In this document: positions 34,400 to 44,029 of the stretch, in pieces
How the letters are laid out: every line of letters starts with the position of its first letter
How positions within the stretch are numbered: position 1 is the first letter of the stretch
NCBI GenBank assembly: GCA_947311845.1
Contig: CAMZMU010000111.1
Span: forward strand, 21,350,261 to 21,414,260
Source: Poa pratensis
Lineage: Eukaryota; Streptophyta; Magnoliopsida; Poales; Poaceae
DNA: 64,000 nucleotides
Direction of reading: 5' to 3'
Notes under the pieces: generated by a model
What the model was told of the DNA's origin: nothing
What the model saw: only the letters and a program-made list of their open reading frames with translations
The model's database searches: none
Made by a program: the position numbers and the translations under genes

Positions 34400-35764
34400 A
34401 AGCTGCTCTTTTTTTTTGAAGTATTTCAATAATATTACAGTTTCTAAAAATACCATAATTTTACATATTTATTTTCTGGTAATACATATCTCATTTATAA
34501 ATTAAAGATCAAGTTACCACACATAAATACCGACCTTACAAAACTGAAAAGATAGGAGGATCTTAAGCAAAATAACAACGCTTGTCCCTCTCCTTCGGCA
34601 CCACCGTAGCAACCACCAAAGGGAAAAATGACAGATCACCTGTTCACCCGAGTTCGACGCGGCTCCATCGCTGATCAGCAGCTTTACGAACCTTCAAAGT
34701 AATTTGGCAGAGGCAAAACCATTGTCGTTGAAAGAACCAGACCGAGGCAGCACGACCCCAGACACGCCATCGAGCTCCATATCTGACACCCCCGCACAAC
34801 GACATCGTAGGAGGAAACTAGAACTTCTAACCTCCAACCACGAATCCAGCACAAGATGCACCACCTTCCAGCTATCACAAGCGTAAACAACTGCCTGCAC
34901 GTACTCCTGGATGACCTACCGAGCTCCTCTCCGACGTTGAAGAGAACGTCGTCGCAGCGATGGAACCCAAGGACACAAGGATGCCACTGCTTCCAGCCAT
35001 CCTTGCTTGAAAAAACGACGTCCAAATCTCTCGCCGGCCACAGAGTAGAACAATGCAGCAGAGAAGAATTTAGAACACTTTTATTCATCACCGCCGTCGT
35101 ATTCGCCGAAGCCAACACGCCGAATAGCCGAAAACCTAAGCTACAAGAGGTCTACCCCTTGAGCTACACTGGTCCGCACACACGGAATCCGGCGACCCCC
35201 CACCACCAATGACCATGAGGTCACCAGCGGAGGGGAGGCCGGCTGCGGAAATAAGATCGCTTTTCCTCTCGCTCCCTGGAGGCGCTCGGAGGAGGAAAAC
35301 GATTAGACGTACTTGTATGATGTTGTATTTACCAGTTTTAAATAATTTGATGTGTTGGCTGTGACTGAATACCGTAGTATTCATATTTAGTATAAGCATT
35401 GGAAAAATAACCCTGTACCGCTTTTTCTGAAACTTAAGTATCCCTGCCGCAAGCATTATAGATACCATGGTTTTGTAATGCTTCGGTTTTGAAACCACTG
35501 CTCGTTTGGTATCAATTTTTTTTTGAAATATTCAACCAATACCGTGACATCTGGAGATGCAATGAATCCTGTGGTTTTAAAAACTGAAATATTCTCCAAA
35601 ATTACAATTTTGTCTGCTATATTGGTAACTTTAGTTCCAACCTATTTTTTCTAAACTCAAGTATCCTTAGCCTTGCGACGAAATACTTTGGTTTTGCATT
35701 TTCCCGTTTATTTTATTCATCACGTGTCTGTAAATGTTCAATCCGCTTCAACGGGGCTGTGGTG
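34400..35764. other. Intergenic region between family copies A and B
   Basis: The stretch 34560-35280 is moderately GC-rich with open frames on both strands (for example 34684-35118, minus) but without a domain that I know. It looks like repeat-derived DNA. The rest is AT-rich. No supported gene. Confidence 0.3.
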
Positions 35765-35965
35765 AGATTTCTTATTGACATATCATTCTCACCACTAAGT
35801 TGCGCATAAGCACAAACTACCAACCAGTAGTAACTTGTGCCACATCTCAAGAGTTTCTTCAAAGATGATCTACACAAACTGAACTGAACACATCTGACAT
35901 CAGAATGGCAACTTTCAAAACCCGTTTACATGTCCAGATATAAGTAATCCACCACACAACATACT
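35765..35965 (-). repeat. Conserved 3' flank of family copy B
   Basis: It shares ATCTCAAGAGTTTCTTCAAA, CATATCATTCTCACCACTAAGTTG-like and ATAAGTAATCCACCACACAA phrases with the flanks of copies A (31640-31910) and D (41935-42185). Confidence 0.65.
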
Positions 35966-35997
35966 TATCAGTCCATGACTCTAAGCTTACATAATAT

Positions 35998-36080
35998 ACT
36001 CACTCCGTATCAAAATATAAGATGTTGTGCATGTTTAGTCCCAACATGTAACTAGACATGTTTTAGCTCTAGACCAAATA
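35998..36080. mobile_element. Stowaway fragment truncating exon 3 of copy B
   Basis: CTCACTCCGTATCAAAATAT and the following words (ATGTAACTAGACATGTTTTA) are one arm of a Stowaway-type MITE. It abuts the remnant of exon 3 of copy B at about 36080, so the insertion probably removed or displaced the exon end. Confidence 0.55.
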
Positions 36081-36725
36081 TAAATAAGGCGGCGACAGAA
36101 GGAAGAAGGACATGCAATTCCTATCTCCGCTCGTAGCTTCAGGTTAACAAAAGCCACAAATTTGAGAATTGCGTAAGTGCATTCGTATAATCAAAACAAC
36201 AATGAGTTCATTGCTTACCGAATCCCCTTTTCTATCAAGCTTTGAATTCGTTCACAGGTGAATCCATAGATCTGTTGGAAGCAACATGACACTTGGCTTA
36301 TTTTAGACATCAGAATAATTCTAAAAAATTAGAAAGGGATAGAGGTCAAATAATCCATAGAAATGATGCGTGTAAAAGCATACCATAAGGAAACATAAAC
36401 TACTAGCCGAGCCACATGGTTTATCACGAAACTTGACATGGAGCCATAAAACATCTTGCAGTATATGTGCGAATACTGGCCATCTTAAAATTACACAAAG
36501 TAGTTAGACTAATAAGTGAGCAAAAGATAATTACAAATGGCTTCAGTAAAAGCCCGGAGTCAGCAGCTGCATGTGTTCAGTTGAATAAAGGTCTGAATAA
36601 AACATTCCTAAAAAATTCCTAGGTACAAAAACAATCAAATGCAACAGTAATGGTGAAGCTACACAAATAATTAAAACTGATTGTTGTTATAGTCTTAGAA
36701 AAACAACTAGTACTAGCAATAATTT

Positions 36726-37465
36726 TTTCAAGGATATGCCTTCGAAAGCCATATCAGAGTCCATAGAAGAAAGGTAAAGCGGCCAAAGTTACATCGCGGG
36801 CTAGAACAAATGCCAAACGCGCACCCACGCACCCAAGCAGGTACAACTCAACGCCTACTACTCGCGAAACCTCCACCGCTCCGTCTTTAGAAGGCAACCT
36901 CTGAACAATCTAGCTGTTCTCCACACCTCGGCTTCCTCCTCAATCTTCCGAAGCACCACTCTCAGGGAAGGAGATGTGTTGTTGAAGACGATGTCGTTCC
37001 GGTGGTTCTACAGTGTCCAACACACCAGTACCACTGTTGTCCCGAAGTCGCACACGTCTTGGCCCTCGGCGTGAAGACACCCACTCCACCAAGGATCTTG
37101 AAGCTGGGAATCCAAGCCTCCAGACGCCAACTACGGAGACAGGTCACCCAAACCTCGTGAGCCAGCACGCAACCAACTAAAAGATGGTCTACGGTCTCCC
37201 CCACTTGGCTGCAGAAAAGGCAATACTCCAGGCGTGGCAAACCGCGTCTAGCCATGTGATATGCAGTCCAACAACGGTCCTGAGGGCAAGCCACATGAAA
37301 ACTTTGAGATTGGAGGGGGCCCTAACTCATCAGACCTGTCACGCCCCTGGCATCTGGGTGGACCCTCCGAACAAGGCCGCGTAGCAAGAGCGGGAAGTGT
37401 AAGCACCGCTGGCGTCCCAAATCCAACAGAAGTTGTCGTCTTGCCCAAGCTGGAGCTCCACACCC
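36726..37465 (-). mobile_element. 5'-truncated LINE with 14-bp TSD inside copy B
   Basis: The direct repeat ACTAGCAATAATTT (36712-36725 and 37466-37479) flanks the insert. On the minus strand it encodes the zf-RVT end of a LINE ORF2 (TAYHMARRGLPRLEYCLFC...ETVDHLLVGCVLAHEVW) and has a short A-run at its 3' end, seen as T on the plus strand after 36725. A piece of what looks like the same LINE family lies at about 51240-51540. Confidence 0.82.
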
Positions 37466-37479
37466 ACTAGCAATAATTT

Positions 37480-37974
37480 CACGACGTTAATAATTGGATA
37501 CTACTAGCAATTAGCGTTGTGGCAGCAATTTCACCAATAAAATAGTGATCAAAAGTTTCTCACGAACAAGCCGTACGCAAAACCGTTGAGGAGCGTCGTG
37601 AAGCATCACGAAACCGCGGTCACGAAGAACCCAAGCCCCTGTTTTCAGAAACACCATGCCACTTCCCTATGCATCGGGAGGATCGACAAAGCTTTTGGCG
37701 TGCGCATGAGATTGACGAGGTTCAGTTTTGACGTGAAGAGAGAAAAAGAGCTAATTAACCCCCATCTATTCCCGATGGTATATAGAGATAAAGGACGACG
37801 GCACGTTGCAATGCAGCCCTGTACATCGTGGCCGAATCAAGTGGATCAGGCCCTGACGACTAGGTCCTTGAGGCAAGAAGCAACTCTCATTTTCACAATG
37901 AAACATGGGAACCTTTCAGTTAATTTTCAGCAAATAAACTCGCAAATTGGATTTTTTCAGAGTTTGCTTTATGA
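37480..37974. other. Remaining middle part of copy B, no gene seen
   Basis: Sequence between the LINE's outer TSD and the recognisable start of exon 2. It has a 149-codon open frame on the plus strand (37586-38035) without features of a real protein, which I read as chance. Confidence 0.3.
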
Positions 37975-38789
37975 AAACTCTAACAAGATCATCTTCTGGC
38001 CATCGGTAAAGTTGGGATTTGAGCGAAGGAACTAAAGATGAATGAAACTGAGCAAGCAGTTGCGTCTGTTATGCTCATACGGCACCTGATCGCATACCAA
38101 TGGAACCTAGAAGACCGGAGGGTGGGGGGCAGGGCACTTAAAGTTACCTTGCAGGGTTCGAACCTCCCAGCAACACCGGAGAGGAAGACGCACAGGTTAC
38201 GGTGGATGGACACTTGCGTGATCGGCCGGCGGAGCAGGCGGGCGGCGGATCGGAGCAGCGGCTACGATGCCATCATTTTCTTCCAAAGAGAGGGTCACGC
38301 GCGCGGCGACGGCGGAGATTAAACCTCGTCCTCTTTGCTTCCGGTTGAGATAAACTGCACTCTCGAGTCTGGAGCCTGGACTCTGTAATTGTAGTGGAGG
38401 AGGAACCTGGACTCTGGACTCGCAGTCGCAGGGTCGAGTTGGGCTCTGGATTCCCAGACGGAGTTGGTTTCTGGATACGCACCATCGGTTCCAGGAAACT
38501 GCTTATTTACACCAAACACTGGTTCGCATCGTCCACACAAATATCACAGGGTCCGGATCCCCACCGTAAAAAATAGAGAACTCCCGATCACCCTTTTCAA
38601 AAGGATGGTTTCGTTGTTCCTCAGGTCTGCCGCAGGCCGCGTTCTTGGGCGATCTATCCAGGAGGGCTGCTTCCCTCGAAACCCAGTTCGGTTCTTCTCC
38701 GATGGTGTTGGGAGGATCGAATCCAAGGTAATCCCCTCTTCTCTCATTCTCTAGGGTTTCATTAATCCGCGAAATTGTTAGGGGATGTG

Positions 38790-39870
38790 ATAGAGCGATC
38801 TTCACCGGCACCCATGTGTCTGTCCCACTGGCACCCCCAAACCAAATTTCAAAACAATTGTGATCGAATGTGCTGCAAAAACTTTAAATTTCATTCAAGT
38901 TTTATTGATATTTTACAAGAGTTTGATCAAAATTTGACCAAACGCTAGCGTTGCTAGCGCTCCTAACCTAAGTCGTCACTGTCGAGGTCGTCTGAGTCCA
39001 CGCTGTAGTCGTTCTCGTCGATGTAAACGACTATGGACGTGGAGAGAAAACGGGAGAAGGAGGTAGTGCTACACGCTAGCGTTGAACCCCATTGCCCTCC
39101 ACGCGCCATTGTGCGCGGCAATGGCGGTGTCCCGCTCGCTCGTGAAGCGGTGAAGTCAAGCCCCTCAGGTGTTGTCGTAGTTTTAGGGGACATCAGTTTT
39201 CTCTGTCACCGAGCGATGGTTAGCTGAATCTGATCGGCGGTTTGGGGAAAGGGCGGCACGGCGAGACCACCAACGCTCACGATCAACCCCTTGGGCAGGC
39301 AGGTGTCGGCGGGACGAACAAGCCGTAGTGCTCGAACTCCAAACCCCTGCTCCAGGGTGAGGCTGCGCTAGACGCAGAGCACCCGCTGGAACTCTCGGCC
39401 TCGAAATTGTTTGACATGACGGGCAGTGGCGCATGTGTGTGGCGAGCGACATAAAGGAATGGGGAAGAGGGATGGAGGCGAGCAAGGTGCAAGGGCAGGA
39501 ACAAGTGAGGGCTCCTTATATGGGAAGGCGCAACATCGGCGTGTGGATTGGCGTATTCATTAATGCGATGCGTGGGGAAGACGCAATGACGTCACGTCGT
39601 GTCACGTGCCTCACTGACACGACAAGTCGCTGGACGAGTGTGTGTCTATGACATGAGGACCCCACCTGTCGTATGGCGTGTCCGGGCCTTGTCCAACGCC
39701 CTGAGCAGGCCTCCAAAGTAGGGGTTGGCCTTGCTGGTGCCAAACACATTTTTAGACGGCCCGATAGGGTGCCGCTATTTTTTTGCTCCGGAGCCCCAAT
39801 GAACATTTGGGGGTGGGGGCTGTTTTGGTGAGTGACGGTGGAGATGATCTTGAATAGGTGCTAAAGATAC
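38790..39870. mobile_element. Unclassified transposon-like insert in intron 1 of copy C
   Basis: A GC-rich block (38950-39840) with open frames on both strands, including a minus frame ending in acidic DENDYSVDSDDLDSDD, sits in an otherwise AT-rich intron. GATCTTCACCGGCAC near 38800 and the complement of GTGACGGTGGAGATGATC near 39832-39850 are weak inverted partners. No TSD is convincing. Confidence 0.35.
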
Positions 39871-40077
39871 TGGTAAAGATATTTTTAAGATATCTCTATT
39901 TGCTAACAATCTAGTCTTTACGAAGGATGTGACAAACTAGTGATATGATTATATGACGGTATAATATATGAAACTTTAGTACTCTCAGCTGTTTACATCA
40001 TTCTTCCTCAAAACAGGGCGTATCCCCCAAGACCAGCCTCGACATGGCATTTGAAGAGTTTCAGGAAAACTTTCGTA

Positions 40078-40336
40078 CTCCCTCCGTCCTTGAAAGAGTG
40101 TACTTCCAACTTTGTTGGAGAGTCAAATATTTTCAACTTTGACCAAGTTTGTACAAAAATATATAAAATTTTGTGAAACCAAATAGATATATTATAAAAA
40201 TATCTATTATCATAAATGTAGCGCTACTAATTTAGTGACATAAATGTTTGTGGTTTTTTGTGCAAACATGGTCAAACATATGAAAGTTTGACTTTCCTAG
40301 AAAGTTGGAAGTACACTCTTTCAAGGACGGAGGGAG
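40078..40336. mobile_element. Stowaway MITE inside a coding exon
   Basis: The 259-bp element has perfect 36-bp terminal inverted repeats beginning CTCCCTCCGTCCTTGAAAGA, flanked by TA (40076-40077, 40337-40338). Perfect termini indicate recent insertion. It lies within exon 2 of family copy C, where its first in-frame stop ends translation about 22 codons in. Confidence 0.95.
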
Positions 40337-40644
40337 TAAGTTACAGGAAGAAACTCGCAGTTTGATAGAACAGGAAAAACGGTAAGTAAGCAATTCCTCT
40401 TTTACTTAATTTTTTCTATTCTCTTTAAATTTCCAGTTTCGTGCATTTTTTCATTTAAAATTTGCGTCTTGAAGAATTTTTATTTTATTTTATAAAGATT
40501 GAATTTGTGTTCGTTTTAACCTGCAGTCTTGAGAAACGGGAGAACCGGCAAAAGGTACTAGCGTATTTCTTAGTTCCCACTGCCGCTGCTGTCTGGATAT
40601 TTGATCCAGAAAAGAAAGAGAGGGGCAACGAAGCTAATCACTAG

Positions 40645-41189
40645 TGTGTATTATCAATGTGGATTTTGTACCGGTACTTAGCATTTTGTTACATTCTGTC
40701 GCGTGTCTGAGAAGCATGTTATGCAGAGTTAAACTTGGTCTGTCGTGTAAGGGTGTAAGAGCATCTCTAACAAATAATCGCAAACCATATAACAAGTTTT
40801 GGATTATCTGGAAACTGGTTTTACGTTTTGCAAAATCATCAGGCGGAGCAGATTATGTAGAATGGTACTGAAAATTTTGAAAAACTACTTCGTGCTAGAA
40901 TTTGATCAATAGTTCAAACAGAGTTCATCACAAACAAAGACTAATACAGAACATAGTTAATACAGACACAATTAAATGAAACCCTAAACAAAAATAGACG
41001 ACATCGGTTCGTTGTTGATATTGAGGCAGTATTTCAATTAAACCCTAAACAAACACATACGACATTGGTTTGTCGTTGATATTGAGGTAGTACTTCACGG
41101 CGGAGGTGCCTTAGGTTCCCCTGGTTTCTTCCCAGCAGCGCTGAGCATCGGGTTCAACCATCGCCACTGCCTTAGCCTCTTCAAGGGCC
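40645..41189. other. 3' flank of copy C and spacer
   Basis: The first 120 bp after the stop (T-rich) are probably the 3' UTR. At 40975-41100 two related phrases AAACCCTAAACAAA...CGACAT(C/T)GGTT form a diverged direct repeat of about 60 bp. No gene seen. Confidence 0.4.
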
Positions 41190-41420
41190 GCGGGTCGCGT
41201 GGGGGATGAACATTTGCGTGATCGGCCGGCAGAGCAGGCGGCTGGCGGATCAAAACAGCGGCGACAGACGTCATCCTTTTTTTTCCAAGGGCAAAATCTC
41301 GTCCTGTTTAATTCCGGTCGTGAGACTCTGCTTTTGTAGGGGAGGAGGAATCTGGACTCTGGGCTTGCAGTCTGCCAAGGGCAGCGTTGGGCTCTACACC
41401 CTAGGCCTTTTACTTGCTCC
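41190..41420 (-). pseudogene. Family scrap E: degenerate exon 1 and upstream flank
   Basis: On the minus strand, ATCCGCCAGCCGCCTGCTCT followed by GCCGGCCGATCACGCAA matches exon 1 of copy B at 38198-38260 with indels that break the frame. The adjoining GGGGAGGAGGAATCTGGACT (about 41339) matches the upstream flank of copy B (GTGGAGGAGGAACCTGGACT, about 38393). So a segment containing first exon and promoter was duplicated, and no exons 2-3 are visible here. Confidence 0.6.
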
Positions 41421-41934
41421 CCTTATAATCCCCTTGGTCCAGCAACATTTTTTCATCTCCTAAAAATATTTTTTTCCTTTTTGTCTCCCTGATACTACTT
41501 GGATCTTTTCACAGTACATTGTAGTACATGTCCACATAGTCGTTTATGTACCCGACTATCTGAGTGCTATTCGGTTTCAATGAACAGAATCCTCCCAAAT
41601 GTGTTGATCACGGTAAATGAATTTTGTGTTGATCATGAGGAATAAAGAATGTGGTTAACCTGATGAGGAATTTTGTGCTGATATATGCAACTTACTGATG
41701 AGGAATAAAACTACAGCAAAGTCTTTGTTCCTAAGGTCCAGGCTGGTTCCTTTTCCCAACAGCGCACAATTTACATGAGATCAGGCTAACCTGTTTGAAC
41801 ATGAAACGAACACAACAAACTTGATAACGCTATTACTAGGACATTAAGCCAGTCAAAAGCCCAGAACTATACTATAAATCAGCATCCCCTTCACCGATCC
41901 TTCAGCATCTGGATCACTGGCTGAGACTTGACAG
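41421..41934. other. AT-rich spacer, no gene seen
   Basis: Short frames only. It separates scrap E from the conserved 3' flank of copy D. Confidence 0.3.
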
Positions 41935-42185
41935 AGAACTTATCAGATCTGGTGAGATTCCATGTGTACCTGCATTCTCATCAGTAAGTTGCATATATCA
42001 GCACAAAATAGCCAGCATTCCCGGAAAAAGAAAGCAAAATCTGCCAGCAATCTCTGCCACATCTCAAGAGCTTCCTTAAAATGGTCTCCTAAACCTTACA
42101 CAGTTTCATCCTGAATTGCAGAGGTGTGCACTCGAAATGCGTCAATATGTCCAGATTACTACTCCACCACACAATATAAGTTAAA
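41935..42185 (-). repeat. Conserved 3' flank of family copy D
   Basis: It contains CATTCTCATCAGTAAGTTGC, CACATCTCAAGAGCTTCCTT, GTGCACTCGAAATGCGTCAA and ATTACTACTCCACCACACAA, matching in order the flanks of copies A and B. Confidence 0.7.
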
Positions 42186-42287
42186 AGTGCACCACTCTGA
42201 TGTCTACATACTATAGTTCGATAGACAGCAAGCATGACCAAAAATACGATAAAAAGGCATGGCACCTTTCACATGGATTACGAATTT

Positions 42288-44008
42288 CTAAACTGATTGC
42301 CCCTCTCCCTTCTTGTCTGGACCAAATACCCACAAGGCTATGGTAGCAGGGACAAGGACGCATGCCAGCCTCTTTTGCCGCTGCAAGTTACGCTCGGAGC
42401 TGCAGGTTAAATGGAAGGCACAAATATGAATAACAGAGAGTCCCATGTGCGCGTATGGATCTCAGACAACATAGAGCTGCTTGATTTACCGTTTCTCATG
42501 GTCTTGCAGATTCTTTACTAGTTCTTGTGTCTCACGCATGTTTACATCAAGCTTCTCCAGCAACATCTCCAAGTTCACGGGGGCCAAACTAGTGTCATGG
42601 GACAGAGGAGACTTGGAGCGCACCTGTAGACAAAAGAAAATACAGGTAAGTAGGTAAGCAACATGCATTTTATTATCCTATTGGTTATTGCAGTAACAAA
42701 TTAACATCCACATGCTGGGTTGTATGCTGAGGTGATACAAGGGTAAAACTGAATAACCAATACCACCAAGCTTCCTTGGCCTCACTGGTTACTACAGAAG
42801 GTTTGTTAAGGATTGTGGGATAATTTGTCGGACACTCCACGATTTGCTTAAGAAAGACTCCAACTGCTGGACTAAAAAGCAAACACTAGCTTTCCACAAA
42901 CTCAAACTGGCTCTTATAACAGCTCCAGTGATGGCCCTTCCCAACTTTACTGAACCTTTCACACTTGAGACTGATGCTTGCGGGACAGGGATAGGAGCTG
43001 TATTGAGGCAGACCTATTGCTTATTTTAGTAAAACACTGGGTAGCAGATCTGCAGCATTATCAACTTATGATAAGGAGGTTATGGCCAGTTTAGAAGCAT
43101 TGAAGAAGTGGCGACATGGTGTACCTAAAAATGCAGCCCTATCGCATGGCTTCCTTTGGCCTCAGACAAGCAATTAAGCTGACTACAAAGTTTATGGGAA
43201 TTTCCGAGTACTAAATAAAATTGGAACAGTTGCCTACAAACTGCAATTGCCCTCGTACGTGGGTATTCACCCAGTTTTCTATGTAAGGGAACTGAAGAAA
43301 CACCATGGTACACATGTTGTTTCCTGCTCCCAGTTACCACTAGTGGGTGAAGATGGCAAGAACAAGATTGAACCATTGCAGGTGTTGCAAACAAAATCCT
43401 TACCTAGAAATGGTGTATTAGTCACTAAATGGCTTGTGGAAAGGAAGATTTTAACTCCACAAGACTCTTCCTGGGAGGATGCAGATTTTATCATGAAGGT
43501 ATTCCCACAATTCTTTGTTGATACTCTCAAATCTTGGTTCCCAGATCTTTACCCTTGAGGACAAGCGCTATCTCATCAAGGAGGGAGGAATGTCAGATGC
43601 TCTGCTTGCAACTATCTTCATAGACTAGACTGTTTCTTGTTCAGTTAAAACCAGCCTACTATTTTGACCCTTACGAAGATCTGACGACTAACAGCAATCT
43701 GGAGGATATAACAGTTCAGATGGAATGGGGTATCTTAGTTCTGTAAAAATGCCCAATTCATAGCAGGGTCTCCAAATCGGGAGTAAGTTCTTGTCTAGAT
43801 CCAAATGGGATCTAACAGGTGGGTGGGGGTGGGGAGGAGGGATGGGGGCTACCTTGGTGGGCTCGACCCTCCGAATCCCAGCACCAGGGGAGGTGGAGAA
43901 GTGGGGGCTGTCCATGGGCGACCGACCGGGGAGCCGAGGGAGGGCCGATGGTCGCCGGGTCGACCGGCGGAGGACGGCGGCGGAGGACCGGAGCAGCGAG
44001 GACGCCAT
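42288..44008 (-). CDS. Small predicted mitochondrial single-pass protein, copy D (intact)
   Basis: Three minus-strand exons join in phase to 133 aa: 44008-43853, 42623-42490, 42399-42288. Exon 1 encodes an Arg-rich presequence (MASSLLRSSAAVLRRSTRR) longer than in the other copies. Exon 2 encodes a polar helix (NLEMLLEKLDVNMRETQELV...DHEKR). Exon 3 encodes SERNLQRQKR, the hydrophobic LACVLVPATIALWVFGP and a short Lys-rich end. The middle exon shares the RETQ and (Q/H)EKR positions with copy A, and the hydrophobic exon shares VLxPAT and (I/V)W(I/V)F. Organelle import and membrane anchoring are inferred from composition only. Intron 1 carries a gypsy remnant on the opposite strand. Confidence 0.75.
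42760..43640 (+). mobile_element. Internally deleted Ty3-gypsy remnant in intron 1 of copy D
   Basis: The plus strand carries the end of a gypsy reverse transcriptase (GLTGYYRRFVKDCG region), the start of RNase H (FTLETDACGTGIGAVL) and then jumps at about 43130-43190 to the C-terminal integrase tail and chromodomain-like end (ELKKHHGTHVV...VTKWLV...SSWEDADFI) with a stop at 43556-43558. The core of RNase H and most of integrase are missing and several frames are broken. No LTRs are seen; it is a dead fragment. Confidence 0.8.
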
Positions 44009-44029
44009 CCTTCCGATTTGTGGAGTGGG

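Larger units (their letters stand above)
36080..38273 (-). pseudogene. Family copy B, pseudogene
   Basis: Exon 1 (38273-38148) is clearly homologous to copy A: after MAS comes a TAG stop at codon 4 (38264-38262), then PLLRSAARLLRRPITQ and VFLSGVAGRFE up to a good donor (AAG|GTAACT). The exon 2 start is recognisable at about 38015 (SNPN as in copy A) but its acceptor is changed from GAG to TCG, and similarity ends near 37975. Exon 3 survives as a short diverged piece (36136 down to about 36080, ERR-like start after an intact AAG acceptor) and stops at a Stowaway fragment. A LINE inserted in the middle (36726-37465). The copy cannot encode the protein. Confidence 0.7.
38605..40644 (+). pseudogene. 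Family copy C, coding exon 2 interrupted by a Stowaway MITE
   Basis: Plus-strand member in three exons: 38605-38727, 40017-40381 (including the MITE) and 40527-40644. Exon 1 encodes MVSLFLRSAAGRVLGRS and RFFSDGVGRIESK. Exon 2 starts GVSPKTSLDMAFEEFQENFR, is cut by the MITE at 40078-40336, and resumes after the TA duplication in the same frame up to EQEKR. Exon 3 encodes LEKRENRQKVLA, the hydrophobic YFLVPTAAAVWIF and a charged tail. Without the MITE the three exons would give 115 codons in frame with no other lesion. With it, translation enters the MITE and meets TGA at about 40142. So the lesion is single and probably young; the allele may be disrupted only in this genotype. Confidence 0.75.

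Noticed and set aside
34684..35118. A 144-codon minus-strand frame between copies A and B
   Set aside because: No domain, a competing frame on the plus strand, and composition resembling repeat-derived DNA.
40075..40336. The MITE in copy C acting as an intron (GT at 40075-40076, AG at 40335-40336)
   Set aside because: Removing it this way deletes 262 nt while the insertion added 261, so the frame would shift by one; the donor context is also poor.
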